Counted from the stretch's first letter, positions 42,414 through 54,080 are shown. The stretch: DNA of 64,000 nt from Streptomyces smyrnaeus (GCF_017676345.1 NZ_JAFFZM010000029.1:1-64000), one strand, 5' to 3'. The notes: generated from the letters alone by a model not told the origin. Numbers and translations are program-made.

Positions 42414-44335
42414 GCGGAACGCCGCCCTCCCCCAGCCTCCGGCCGGGAGGTGCCCCCAGGCTGCCGGTACTGACGGGACGGCTCCTCTCGGCGCTGGGGG
42501 TGCTGCTCGTCATCGGGCTGCTGCCCTGGCTGACCGGCACCGACCCGGCGCGCACGATCCTGCACGCCCGCTACGCCGACCGCGAGGCCTCGCCCGCTGC
42601 ACTGGCGGCCATCCGGCAGGAGACCGGGCTGGACGCGGGGCCGCTGCGGCTGCTCGCCGACTGGGCCCGGGGCCTGCTGCGCGGCGACTTCGGCACCTCG
42701 TGGGTCTCCGGCCGGCCGGTCGGCCCCGATGTGCTCTCCGCGCTCGGCGTCTCCCTCACCCTGATGGGCGTCTCGCTCGTCGTCGCCGTCCTGCTCGCGG
42801 TGGCCCTCAGCCTGCGCACCCTGCGTACGGGGGCGCGCGGACCGGGGCGCAGGACGCCGCGCGCACGCGCCGGGGCGCTCGGCGCGGTACTCGCCGCGCT
42901 GCCGGAATTCCTGCTGGCCGCCGTCCTCGCGACGATCTTCGCGGTACGCCTCGGCTGGTTCCCCCCGCTGGGCTGGGGCGGCGACCAGGCGGTCGCCGCC
43001 GCCGTGCTGCCCGCTCTCGCCATGGGCATCCCCGCGGGCGCCCTGCTGGGGCGGCTGCTGGACGACGCGCTGCCGGGCGCCTTCGCCGAGGAGTGGGTGC
43101 GCACCGCCGTCGCCTGCGGACTGCCGCCCGCGCGGATCGCCGGATACGCGCTGCGGCGCGTACTGCCGCCGCTGCTGCCGCAGTTCGGCTTCGTCGTCAT
43201 CGGCCTCACCGGCGGCGCCGTCGCCGTGGAGACCCTCTTCTCCATTCCCGGCCTCGGCGGCACCGCCCTGTCGGCCGCGCTCGCACAGGACCTGCCCGTG
43301 CTCCAGGCCTGCGTCCTGCTGCTGCTCACACTGGGACTGTCCGTGGGCGTCGCCGTGGGCGCCGCACGGCGTTCCCTGATCGGCCCCGCACTCGACGCGG
43401 CCGCGCTGCCGGCGCTGCGCCGGCCCCGACTGCCGCCCGGGCGCGCCCTGATCGGCTCGGCCTGCGCCCTGTCGGCGCTGCTGGTGGCGGTCGTGGCGTA
43501 CGGGATGACGCGCGACCCGCTGCATGTCGACGCCGCCGCCCGGCTGGCCGCGCCGAGCGCCGCGCACCCGCTGGGCACCGACGCGCTCGGCCGCGACGTC
43601 CTCGCCCGGCTCGGCCACGGCGCGGCACGTACGGCCCTCACCTCGCTGGCGGTCGCGGCCGTCACCCTCGTCGTCGGCGTCGCCCTGGGCGTGCTGACCC
43701 GCTGGACCGAGGGCCTGCGCGAGGTCGTCAACGCCCTGCCGCCGGTCATCGCCGGGCTGGTCGTCGCGGGGATCGCCGGGCCCGGCGCCTTCGGGGCGGC
43801 CGCCGCCGTCGCCGTCGTCGCCTGGGCCCCACTGGCGGCGCACACCGCCGCGCTCTACGAGCAGGAGCGCGCCGCCACCCATGTCGAGGGCGCCGTCGCG
43901 CTGGGCGCCGGACGCGGGCATCTGCTGCGCCGGCACATCCTGCCCGGCGTACTGCCCCCGGTCCTGCGCCACGCCGTGCTGCGTATCCCCGCGCTGGCCC
44001 TCGCCCTGGCCTCCCTCGGCTTCCTCGGGCTGGGCGCCGCACCGCCCGCGCCCGAGTGGGGCCGCATGCTCTCGGAGAACATGCCCTACGCCGAGCGCGC
44101 CCCCTGGGCCGTCCTCGCCCCCGCCGCGGGCCTGGCCGCCGTCGGCGTACTGGCCGTGACGACCGCGGCCCTCGCCCCCGCGACCCGCCGGGGACGCGGA
44201 ACCCGCCGGGGACCCGGAACCCGCCGGGGACCCGGAACCCGCCGCGGACCCGCCCGCACCGGGAACGGCCTCCGCACCGGGAACGGCCTGCGCGCCGGGG
44301 GCCGACCCCGCGCCGGGAGCCGCGATGAGGCGTGA
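42410..44335 (+). CDS. fused DppB-DppC-type ABC permease
   Basis: A 641-residue permease in which two normally separate subunits are joined. The first half (about 20-320) has a DppB-like fold with the ATPase-docking loop EEWVRTAVACGLPPARIAGY. The second half (about 345-590) is DppC-like with LGTDALGRDVLARLGHGAA and GAVALGAGRGHLLRRHILPG. GTG 42410 overlaps the stop of the binding-protein gene. Residues 5-12 are encoded by a dispersed repeat, and the C-terminal 50 residues are Arg/Gly-rich from a tandem DNA repeat. No ATPase gene follows, so energisation must come from elsewhere. Confidence 0.87.
   Translation: MSGTPPSPSLRPGGAPRLPVLTGRLLSALGVLLVIGLLPWLTGTDPARTILHARYADREASPAALAAIRQETGLDAGPLRLLADWARGLLRGDFGTSWVSGRPVGPDVLSALGVSLTLMGVSLVVAVLLAVALSLRTLRTGARGPGRRTPRARAGALGAVLAALPEFLLAAVLATIFAVRLGWFPPLGWGGDQAVAAAVLPALAMGIPAGALLGRLLDDALPGAFAEEWVRTAVACGLPPARIAGYALRRVLPPLLPQFGFVVIGLTGGAVAVETLFSIPGLGGTALSAALAQDLPVLQACVLLLLTLGLSVGVAVGAARRSLIGPALDAAALPALRRPRLPPGRALIGSACALSALLVAVVAYGMTRDPLHVDAAARLAAPSAAHPLGTDALGRDVLARLGHGAARTALTSLAVAAVTLVVGVALGVLTRWTEGLREVVNALPPVIAGLVVAGIAGPGAFGAAAAVAVVAWAPLAAHTAALYEQERAATHVEGAVALGAGRGHLLRRHILPGVLPPVLRHAVLRIPALALALASLGFLGLGAAPPAPEWGRMLSENMPYAERAPWAVLAPAAGLAAVGVLAVTTAALAPATRRGRGTRRGPGTRRGPGTRRGPARTGNGLRTGNGLRAGGRPRAGSRDEA
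42427..42451 (+). repeat. Dispersed repeat inside the permease 5' coding region
   Basis: These 25 bases are an exact inverted copy of 36451-36475, here within the first codons of the permease gene. Either the element inserted in frame or the true permease start lies further right. Confidence 0.65.
44181..44250 (+). repeat. 18-bp tandem repeat at the permease 3' end
   Basis: About three head-to-tail copies of the 18-base unit GGAACCCGCCGGGGACCC encode Gly-Thr-Arg-Arg-Gly-Pro repeats in the C-terminal cytoplasmic tail of the permease. Confidence 0.75.
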
Positions 44336-45626
44336 CCGGGTGGCCCGGCGCGGCGGCGGACGGCTGCGCCCGCCCCTCGGCCCACCCTCCGACATACGGG
44401 CACTGCCGCCGTTCGTGCGGCTGCTGGCGGCGACACAGCTCGCGTTCAACGTGGGTTTCTTCGCCGTACTGCCCTATCTGGCCGCGCATCTGGGCGGCAC
44501 CCTCAAGATGGGCGGCTGGCTGGTCGGACTGGTGCTGGGGCTGCGGACCTTCAGCCAGCAGGGGCTGTTCGTCGTCGGGGGAGCGCTCACCGACCGGTGG
44601 GGGCCGCGCCCGCTCGTACTGGCCGGGTGCCTGCTGCGCATCGCCGGGTTCGTCTGGCTCGGGTACGCGCAGCAGACGGGCTCCGTCATCGCCGCCGTGC
44701 TGTGCGTGGGCTTCGCGGCGGCACTGTTCTCGCCCGCCGTCGAGTCGGAGACGGCCCGCCAGGCCGTCCGCCACGAGCAGGCCACCGGGCACCCCCGCGC
44801 CCGTACCCTCGCGGTCTTCTCCGCCGCCGGCCAGGTGGGGGCCTTCCTCGGCCCGCTGCTGGGCTCCCTGCTCCTGCTCGCCGACTTCCGTACCGCCTGT
44901 CTGGCGGGCGCGGCCGTCTTCGTCGCCGTCCTGGCGGGGCACTGGCGCTGGATGCCGCGCGAGCGGCCGGAGGTGGTACGGCGCGGGCCGGACGAGCGGG
45001 GCGGCGCCGTGTGCGAGACCGCCCGCAACGGTCCCTTCCTGCTGCTGTGCCTCGCCTACGGCGGCTATCTGCTCGCCTACAACCAGCTCTATCTGGCGCT
45101 GCCCGAAGAGGTGGTGAGGGCCACCGGTTCGCAGGCGGCGCTCGGCTGGCTGTTCGCGCTCTCCTCGCTGCTGGTCGTCTGCGCGCAGCTGCCCGTCACC
45201 CGGGCGGCCGGGGCGCGGATGGGGCACCGCACCGCACTCTGCGCCGGGCTGGGGGTGGTGGCGGCCGGTTTCCTCCTGGTGGCGGCGTTCGCGCCGGTCG
45301 CCCCGACGGGCGTGGTCGGCCTGGTACCGGCCGCCGGTTACGTCCTGGCCCTCACCCTCGGCCAGATGCTGACCGTGCCGGCAGCCCGCGCCCTGGTGAC
45401 CGAACTGGTGCCCGAGCGACGGCTCGGCTTCAGCATGGGCGCCCTCTCCTCCCTCGCGGGCGCCGTCGTGCTGGGAGGCAGCGCCGCGACGGGAGCCCTG
45501 CTCGGTACGGGGGCGGCACCCGCCGCCGTCTGGTCGGTGCTGGCCTGCGTGCCGCTGCTGGGCGCCGCGGCGGGCCGCGCGATACGGGTACGAAGCGGCA
45601 CGGACACCACGCGGCCGGGTGTCTGA
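44325..45626 (+). CDS. MFS exporter of the SBP-permease operon
   Basis: A 433-residue, 12-segment MFS protein with the loop-2 motif GGALTDRWGPRPLVL (about 85-99) and AAALFSPAVESETARQAV. Its ATG overlaps the permease 3' end by 11 bases. An exporter co-transcribed with a nickel/peptide-type importer recalls the cnt opine-metallophore systems, in which CntE exports and CntABCDF imports; here no biosynthetic or ATPase gene is present. Drug export is an alternative. Confidence 0.85.
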   Translation: MRRDRVARRGGGRLRPPLGPPSDIRALPPFVRLLAATQLAFNVGFFAVLPYLAAHLGGTLKMGGWLVGLVLGLRTFSQQGLFVVGGALTDRWGPRPLVLAGCLLRIAGFVWLGYAQQTGSVIAAVLCVGFAAALFSPAVESETARQAVRHEQATGHPRARTLAVFSAAGQVGAFLGPLLGSLLLLADFRTACLAGAAVFVAVLAGHWRWMPRERPEVVRRGPDERGGAVCETARNGPFLLLCLAYGGYLLAYNQLYLALPEEVVRATGSQAALGWLFALSSLLVVCAQLPVTRAAGARMGHRTALCAGLGVVAAGFLLVAAFAPVAPTGVVGLVPAAGYVLALTLGQMLTVPAARALVTELVPERRLGFSMGALSSLAGAVVLGGSAATGALLGTGAAPAAVWSVLACVPLLGAAAGRAIRVRSGTDTTRPGV

Positions 45627-45798
45627 CGGTCCGGGCGCCGAGCGGTCGCGGAACAGGCGGCCGGGTGCCGGACGGCCGGGTGCGAAACCGTCCGGTCCGG
45701 CGGTGCGGAACGCATGGCGCGGCCGGTGCGTGGGATACCGTCCGGGGCAGGCGAGACCCGACGCACGGCGCCGGGACGAGACGAGAGGAGCCGCTTCC

Positions 45799-46206
45799 GT
45801 GGCAGACCAGGTGCTCTCCGACGAACTCAAGAAGGTCCTCGACGGCAAGGTCTTCATCGCCGTCGCCACCATCCAGCCCGACGGCAGCCCGCAGGTGTCG
45901 CCGGTGTGGGTGAAGCGCGACGGCGAGGACGTGCTGTTCTCCACCACCGTCGACCGCCGCAAGACGAAGAACCTCAGGCGCGATCCCCGGGTGACCGTAC
46001 TGGTGCAGCCGGCCGAGGAGCCGTACACCTACGCCGAACTGCGCGGCACCGCCTCCCTCAGCAGCGAGGGCGCCCAGGAGCTGATCGACGAGCTGTCGCG
46101 CAAGTACACCGGAAAGAGCTACGCCGAGTTCAACCCCGCCTCGGACCAGGACGCCGAGCGCGTCGTCGTCCGCGTCACCGTCGACAAGGTCACCGGCCGA
46201 CTCTGA
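45799..46206 (+). CDS. PPOX-class F420-dependent oxidoreductase
   Basis: A 135-residue split-barrel flavin/deazaflavin protein. It starts VADQVLSDELKKVLDGKVF, with IQPDGSPQVSPVWVKRDGED, FSTTVDRRKTKNLRRDPRV and GTASLSSEGAQELIDELSRK. The family uses F420 or FMN to reduce small molecules; the substrate is not predictable. GTG 45799 has GAGAGGAG eight bases upstream. It is probably a single gene. Confidence 0.87.
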   Translation: MADQVLSDELKKVLDGKVFIAVATIQPDGSPQVSPVWVKRDGEDVLFSTTVDRRKTKNLRRDPRVTVLVQPAEEPYTYAELRGTASLSSEGAQELIDELSRKYTGKSYAEFNPASDQDAERVVVRVTVDKVTGRL

Positions 46207-46320
46207 ACGGCCCCGCTCCGTCGGCCGCGAGCGGCCCCGGCCCCCGGCCCCGCACCCGTCCCGGCCCCGCTCTGTCGGCCAGGGCACGGCGGGGCCCGGT
46301 GGACTACTACCCTTGACCTC

Positions 46321-47721
<1,401 letters not shown>

Positions 47722-47899
47722 CGCGAGCGCCCCTGCCCGCCGGTGGGCTGTCCCCTCCGGACGGGCAGGGACCCGGTACCGGTACCGGTACCGTTGTAAA
47801 GCCGTACGTACATCCGACCGCTCCGACGAACGACAGGCCGAAGGCCGAAGCCGAACGACAGGCCGGAGCCAGGCCGCAGAAAGCAAGGTAGGTGCCCAG

Positions 47900-48811
47900 A
47901 TGCCCGGTAAGAAGAAGGGGCCGCAGGTCGGCAGCGGCGGCAACCGCCGCCGCGGCCTGGCGGGCAAGGGCCCGACGCCGCCCGCCGAGATGCGCAAGGG
48001 CCACGCCAAGCAGCGTGCCGCCCAGGCCAAGGCGCGCCGCGCCCAGACCCGCCCGCAGCGCGGCAAGGGCACCTCGGAGCTGGTCGTGGGCCGCAACTCC
48101 GTCGTCGAAGCCCTCCGCGAGGGGGTGCCCGCCAACGCCCTCTACGTCCAGCAGTTCATCGACAACGACGAGCGCGTCCGCGAGGCGGTCCGCGTCGCGG
48201 GTGAGCGCGGCGGCATCCGGCTGGTCGAGGCCCCCAGGCCCGAGCTGGACCGGATGACCAACGGCCTCAACCACCAGGGCGTCGTCCTCCAGGTCCCGCC
48301 GTACGAGTACGCGCACCCCGAGGACCTGGCCAACGCCGCCTTCGACGACGGCGAGGACCCGCTCATCGTCGCACTGGACGGGGTGACCGACCCGCGGAAC
48401 CTGGGCGCTGTCGTGCGTTCCGTCTCCGCGTTCGGCGGGCACGGTGTGGTCGTACCGGAGCGGCGGGCGGCCGGCATGACGGCCGGCGCGTGGAAGACGT
48501 CCGCCGGTACGGCGGCGCGCACGCCGGTGGCGCGCGCCACCAACCTCACCCGTGCGCTGGAGGGGTACCAGAAGGCGGGACTGACGGTGATCGGGCTCGC
48601 CGCCGACGGCGAGGTGGAGCTCGGCGATGTCGCCGCGCTCGACGGTCCGCTCGTGGTGGTCGTCGGCAGCGAGGGCAAGGGCCTGTCGCGGCTGGTCGGC
48701 GAGACCTGTGACCTGAGGGTACGGATCCCGATGCCGGGCGGCGCCGAGTCGCTGAACGCGGGCGTCGCCGCGGGCGTCGTCCTCTACGAGGCGGCGCGGC
48801 GACGCGCGTGA
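47900..48811 (+). CDS. rlmB: 23S rRNA (guanosine-2'-O)-methyltransferase RlmB
   Basis: A 303-residue SPOUT methyltransferase that modifies a guanosine of 23S rRNA. Residues 1-55 are a basic Lys/Arg/Gln-rich extension. A substrate-binding domain (SELVVGRNSVVEALREGVP) follows. The trefoil-knot domain has ALDGVTDPRNLGAVVRSVSA, VVVVGSEGKGLSRLV and IPMPGGAESLNAGVAAGVVL. Upstream, 47773-47792 holds a small GGTACC tandem. Co-location with cysS is usual in actinobacteria. Confidence 0.93.
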   Translation: MPGKKKGPQVGSGGNRRRGLAGKGPTPPAEMRKGHAKQRAAQAKARRAQTRPQRGKGTSELVVGRNSVVEALREGVPANALYVQQFIDNDERVREAVRVAGERGGIRLVEAPRPELDRMTNGLNHQGVVLQVPPYEYAHPEDLANAAFDDGEDPLIVALDGVTDPRNLGAVVRSVSAFGGHGVVVPERRAAGMTAGAWKTSAGTAARTPVARATNLTRALEGYQKAGLTVIGLAADGEVELGDVAALDGPLVVVVGSEGKGLSRLVGETCDLRVRIPMPGGAESLNAGVAAGVVLYEAARRRA

Positions 48812-48940
48812 GACGGGGCTGAACCGCGGCCCGCGGCGGCGCCCGGGACGCGGCCGGTTCCGCTCCGGTTGATCACTTGACGGGCCTCGGACAGATCGGC
48901 GGCTCCGTGGCAGTGTCCTAACCGTCCGTCACTCGGTTAG

Positions 48941-51184
48941 ATGAGTGTGGACACCAGAACACCCCGCGCACCCGGCGCTTCGGGCCGCGGCTCCGGGCAC
49001 GGCCCAGCGGGAAGCCCACGCGGTTTCTTCGACGACGAACCGGTGCTGAGCACGGTCAAGGTCCCGTCCGACCCCGCCGAGGTGGTCGTCAACCACGCGA
49101 GTTTCCGAGTGCGGCTCGGCGCGGCGTCCGCCGCCTCGGCCACGCCGCCCACCGCGGCCGGGCCGACCCCGCCGCCCGCCGCCTCCTCGCCCACGGGCGC
49201 GTACGCCGCCCTCTCGCCGGCCACCGCCGCCGCACCGCCCGCGCCCACCTGGCCGGGAACGCGGGCCGGCTCCGCAGCGGGGACCGCCGCCGAACTCGGG
49301 GCCTCCGCGAGCCCCGCGCCCGCCGGGACGTCCGCATCCGCGGGGACGTCCGCATCCGCCGGTACCTTGACGCCCGCCGGGCGCGAGGCGGCGGCGTTCG
49401 AGGACACCGAGCCCCTTCCTGTCGCGGCCGGCGGCAGCGAGTCGGCGGCGACCCGCCGCACCGGCTCCGCCCGGACCGGGCGCCGCACCCCCGTGGTGTG
49501 GAGCGGCGGCCGCGAGCCGGACGACACGGGCGCCACGAAGCTGATCCAGGCCGCCCGCACCGCAGGTCTCGTCGGCTTCGAAAGCGGTACCGCCACCGCC
49601 GAGTCCGACCCCTCCGCCACCCAGACCCTGCCCCGCGTCAAGGGCCCCGGCGGCCCCGGTCGCGCCGGGACCGGGGCCGGGGCCGGTGCCTCCGGGAGCG
49701 GCCCCGCCACCGTGGTCGGCCCGCCCCGCGGCCCGCAGCCGTCCGAGAGCGGCCGGCCGGTGCCGCCGCGGCCCGAACCCCCGCGCCCGGAACCGCTGTT
49801 GAAGGGCGTACGCCCGGCGCGCGGCGCGTTCGACGAGGACACCGGTGAACTCGAAGCGCTCGAGCAGGACACCGGAGAGCTGGCGACGGTCGCCTACCGC
49901 GGCCACGACCCCTACCGGCCGGGCGACGGCCACCCCGACCACGACGGCCACCTCGACCACGACGGCCACCACTACCACTCCCGCCACCAGGACCCGGAGG
50001 ACTACGAGGGGTACGGGGGCTACGCCCAGCACGGGGCCGACGACGGCGCGGTGGACTCCGAGAGCCGGCGCCGCCGCGAGACCGTACGGCACGCGTACTA
50101 CCCGGGGCGCCGGATGAACCTCGGCGTCGTCCTGCTCCCGCTGCGGCTCTTCCTGGGCTTCATCACCGTCTACGCCGGCATGGGCAAGCTGTGCGACCCC
50201 GTCTACTTCGACGGCGGCGAACGCGGCTCCATGGTCACCTGGCTGCGTTCCCTGGACCCGTGGACGATCGCCTCCCCACTGCGGGACTTCGCCCTCGCGC
50301 ACCCGGTGGGGGCCGGCCTGACGGTGGCCTTCCTCCAGGTGATCGTCGGCGTGCTGACCATGTTCGGGCTGTGGCAGCGGGTCGCGGCGGGCATCGGCGC
50401 CCTGCTGTCGGCGGCACTGCTGATGACGGTCAGCTGGAGCAGCGTCCCCGCCTACGAGGCGCCGGACATCATCTACCTCGCCGCCTGGAGCCCACTGATC
50501 ATCGCGGGCGCCCCCGTCTACTCCGTCGACGGACGGCTGGCCGGCGAGGCCTGGCGCAAACTCGGCCCCCGTGTCGAACTACGGGACCTGCGCCGCCGCG
50601 TACTGCGCCGGGGAACCGTCATCGCCACGGTCGTCGTCGGCCTCGCCCTGCTCATCGGATCGCTGCTGGGCAGCGCCGTCCGCTCCTCCCAGCCGACCAC
50701 GGCCCCCGAGCGCGGCAAGACGCCCACCAACCGGCTGCCGGGCTCCCCGATGCCGCAGTCACCGGGACAGTCCTCGTCCGGCCAGGAGACCCAGGGCCCG
50801 GCCGGTTCCGAAGGACGGCGCGGCGACGCGGACCGGCGCGGCAAGGACGGCCGCCCCTCCGCGAACGAGACCGAGCCGGGCGAGGGCCGGGCCACCAGCG
50901 GCCCCGAGTCCACCCCCAGCCAGGGCCGGACGCAGGGCGCCGACCAGGGCGGCCCGCAGGGCGCCACGACGCCGGGCCGGCAGCAGGGCACCACGGCGCC
51001 CCCGGCCCAGCAGCAGCCCGAGCAGCAGCCGCAGGCCACCACCGGCGGCAGCACCGGCTCCCGCTCGGGCCTCTCCCACGACTCCGACACCACGGGCGGT
51101 TCGTCCGGCTCCGGCGGCGGCACGTCCTCGTCGGGCGGTGGCAGCGGTGGACGCGGCGCGCTGGGCGGCCTGTTGGGACGCTGA
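48941..51184 (+). CDS. giant DoxX-family membrane protein with disordered tails
   Basis: A 747-residue protein. Residues 1-380 are low complexity (Ala/Pro/Gly/Thr) and contain a His/Asp cluster at about 325-350 (HPDHDGHLDHDGHHYHSRH). Residues about 388-560 are a DoxX four-segment membrane domain (LPLRLFLGFITVYAGMGKL, then VIVGVLTMFGLWQRV). A further membrane segment occurs near 570. The last 160 residues are Gly/Ser/Gln/Pro-rich, probably outside the cell. DoxX proteins have been tied to quinol- or thiol-linked redox; here function is unknown. ATG 48941 follows TTAG with little ribosome site. Confidence 0.8.
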   Translation: MSVDTRTPRAPGASGRGSGHGPAGSPRGFFDDEPVLSTVKVPSDPAEVVVNHASFRVRLGAASAASATPPTAAGPTPPPAASSPTGAYAALSPATAAAPPAPTWPGTRAGSAAGTAAELGASASPAPAGTSASAGTSASAGTLTPAGREAAAFEDTEPLPVAAGGSESAATRRTGSARTGRRTPVVWSGGREPDDTGATKLIQAARTAGLVGFESGTATAESDPSATQTLPRVKGPGGPGRAGTGAGAGASGSGPATVVGPPRGPQPSESGRPVPPRPEPPRPEPLLKGVRPARGAFDEDTGELEALEQDTGELATVAYRGHDPYRPGDGHPDHDGHLDHDGHHYHSRHQDPEDYEGYGGYAQHGADDGAVDSESRRRRETVRHAYYPGRRMNLGVVLLPLRLFLGFITVYAGMGKLCDPVYFDGGERGSMVTWLRSLDPWTIASPLRDFALAHPVGAGLTVAFLQVIVGVLTMFGLWQRVAAGIGALLSAALLMTVSWSSVPAYEAPDIIYLAAWSPLIIAGAPVYSVDGRLAGEAWRKLGPRVELRDLRRRVLRRGTVIATVVVGLALLIGSLLGSAVRSSQPTTAPERGKTPTNRLPGSPMPQSPGQSSSGQETQGPAGSEGRRGDADRRGKDGRPSANETEPGEGRATSGPESTPSQGRTQGADQGGPQGATTPGRQQGTTAPPAQQQPEQQPQATTGGSTGSRSGLSHDSDTTGGSSGSGGGTSSSGGGSGGRGALGGLLGR

Positions 51185-51222
51185 ACCGCACCGCACCCAC
51201 CGGACGCGGCTGAACCGCGGAC

Positions 51223-51265
51223 AAGTGCCTTCGGCTCCCCAGGAAGGGGAGCCGAAGGCACTTTT
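51223..51265. terminator. 18-bp-stem bidirectional terminator
   Basis: AAGTGCCTTCGGCTCCCC (51223-51240) pairs perfectly with 51246-51263 around a 5-base loop, followed by TT. It lies between the convergent DoxX and nucleotidyltransferase genes. Confidence 0.85.
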
Positions 51266-51285
51266 ACGGGCCTGTATGGAGGGCT

Positions 51286-52005
51286 TCAGCGGGGGTTGCC
51301 GTCCGCGAGTTCCTTGGCTGCTTCGCGGAGATCCTTGGCGGTGTCGATGGCCCGCCAGTACGACCCCTGGGGAAGTGGGAAGCCGGCGAGGGCGCGCTCC
51401 CGGGCGAGACGCGGGAACGTGGTGCGCTCGTGGTCCCCGCGCTCGGGCAGCAGCCCGGCGAACCGCGGGGAGAAGACATAGACACCCGCGTTGATCAGAT
51501 ACGGGGAGGGCGGCGCCTCGATGAAGTCGAGGACATGGCCGAACTCGTCGGTCTCCACGGCGCCCCAGGGGATACGCGGACGGGCCAGCGCCAGCGTGGC
51601 GGTGGCGTCCCGTTCGCCGTGGAAGGCGGCCATCTCGCGCAACGAGAAGCGGGTCCAGATGTCGCCGTTCGTGGCGTACCACGGCTCGTCCGCGCGCGGC
51701 AGGGAGCGCGCCGCGAACTTGAGTCCGCCGCCGCGCCCCAACGGCTCGCGCTCGATCACCGTCGTGACGCGGCAGGGGAGTTCGGCCTTGGCGAGCCACT
51801 CGTCGAGCACTTCGGCGAGATGGCCGCAGGAGACGACGACATCGGTGACGCCCTCGGCCGCGAGCCAGGCCAGCTGGTGACCGATGATCGGTACGCCGGT
51901 ACCCGGGATCTCCACCATCGGCTTGGGACGGTCGTCGGTGTACGGCCGCAGCCGTGATCCCTGTCCACCGGCAAGGATCACGGCCTGGGTCGGGTGCTGG
52001 GTCAT
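51286..52005 (-). CDS. nucleotidyltransferase (sugar-1-phosphate NTP transferase family)
   Basis: A 239-residue cytoplasmic nucleotidyltransferase: ILAGGQGSRLRPYTDDRPKP (about 10-29), the conserved NTP-binding loop, then GTGVPIIGHQL, GRGGGLKFAARSL, WYATNGDIWTRF (metal Asp in NGD) and ALARPRIPWGAVETDEFG. It resembles mannose-1-phosphate guanylyltransferase and RmlA-like enzymes but is short and lacks the C-terminal beta-helix. Natural sugar unknown. It is transcribed alone. Confidence 0.86.
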   Translation of the reverse strand: MTQHPTQAVILAGGQGSRLRPYTDDRPKPMVEIPGTGVPIIGHQLAWLAAEGVTDVVVSCGHLAEVLDEWLAKAELPCRVTTVIEREPLGRGGGLKFAARSLPRADEPWYATNGDIWTRFSLREMAAFHGERDATATLALARPRIPWGAVETDEFGHVLDFIEAPPSPYLINAGVYVFSPRFAGLLPERGDHERTTFPRLARERALAGFPLPQGSYWRAIDTAKDLREAAKELADGNPR

Positions 52006-52143
52006 GTGCCGCAGCCTATGCGTGCGGGGCGCACGCCGGGGGTCGTGCCCCGGATTCCAGCTGTCTTCGCGCCGTACGCACGGACTCCGGCGGCCCGCCC
52101 CGAAGCCTCGGGCGCCCGCGATGTCCGGCTCGGGCTGCTGCCT

Positions 52144-52581
52144 TCAGCTCAGTTGCGCGACTCCGGACGCGAAGGACGTGTCGCAGACGGGCCGCGAGAA
52201 GCGCTGGGCGCGCTGGGCACCGTACTTGTGGACGGCTGCCTTGCCGAGCGCCCGCGCGATCGAGACGCAGTGGCGGGCCAGGGACGGCTTGCGGGTGATC
52301 GCGCGCTGCAGACTGGTCAGCGCCACCCCCGGGTCCTGCTCCTGGAGTTCGGCGATGAGCCGGTCACGGAGCACGTCCTTCGGGGCGCGGTGCGTCGCCG
52401 GCCCGGCAGGCGTCGAGGCGTCGGGCGCCGACGCCTTGTGCGCCGAGGAGGCGAGAACCGGCGAGTCCGCGGGCGCTGGCGCCCACGGGACATGCGTGAC
52501 GGCGAGAGTCCCGGACAGGACGAGTACGACCGGGAGTACAAGGGCGAGGGATCGGCCGATACGGCGGGCTGCGTGGTTCAC
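52144..52581 (-). CDS. small exported/anchored protein, unknown
   Basis: A 145-residue protein, GTG start, with an N-terminal hydrophobic segment (about 10-28, RSLALVLPVVLVLSGTLAV), an Ala/Pro/Ser linker to about 65 and a helical domain (KDVLRDRLIAELQEQDPGVA, ITRKPSLARHCVSIARALG, RPVCDTSFASGV). Two Cys in that domain could pair outside the membrane. I do not recognise a family. Bases 52006-52143 and 52582-52749 show no gene. Confidence 0.65.
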   Translation of the reverse strand: MNHAARRIGRSLALVLPVVLVLSGTLAVTHVPWAPAPADSPVLASSAHKASAPDASTPAGPATHRAPKDVLRDRLIAELQEQDPGVALTSLQRAITRKPSLARHCVSIARALGKAAVHKYGAQRAQRFSRPVCDTSFASGVAQLS

Positions 52582-52749
52582 GACCGCGATGGTAGCGAGC
52601 GGTAGTGATTTGGCGACATTTGGTCACCACATCGAGGGACGCGGAAAGTGGGTTGTTCGAGCGATACCGCACGGAAGAGGGAACGGAACGGTGACGCGGC
52701 GTCCGGCGTGCGGTGTTCGGCATGCGGCGTGCGGCATCCCCGTACGGCG

Positions 52750-52782
52750 AAGGGCCGTGACGGGGATGCCGTCACGGCCCTT
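52750..52782 (-). terminator. Terminator downstream of msiK
   Basis: AAGGGCCGTGACGG (52750-52763) pairs perfectly with CCGTCACGGCCCTT (52769-52782) around a 5-base loop. Read leftward it ends with the stem A residues, serving msiK. Confidence 0.75.
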
Positions 52783-52815
52783 GTCGCTCACTGCACCCCC
52801 TGGGTGCCGCCCGGG

Positions 52816-53940
<1,125 letters not shown>

Positions 53941-54080
53941 GTTCTCTTCTCCTTCACCGGCAGGTACGTGCCGGACGATCCGTCGTAAAGGGAGGTGGTC
54001 CACCGCGTGAACCTGGCGAGACGCTAGCCCCTCCCCGCCCGTTTGTCAGTAGCCCCAGACATCACGATCCAGCTCCCAGG

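Noticed and set aside
42044..44449. An 801-codon minus-strand frame opposite the permease
   Set aside because: Product is Gly/Gln/Arg-rich without domains; the plus strand encodes two BPD permease domains.
47773..47792. GGTACC tandem hexamer between cysS and rlmB
   Set aside because: Three to four copies only, no symmetry beyond the repeat and no link to a promoter; likely slippage product.
53990..54010. GGTGGTCCACC before msiK considered as a DasR site
   Set aside because: Only one half resembles the TGGTCTAGACCA consensus; position and symmetry do not fit.
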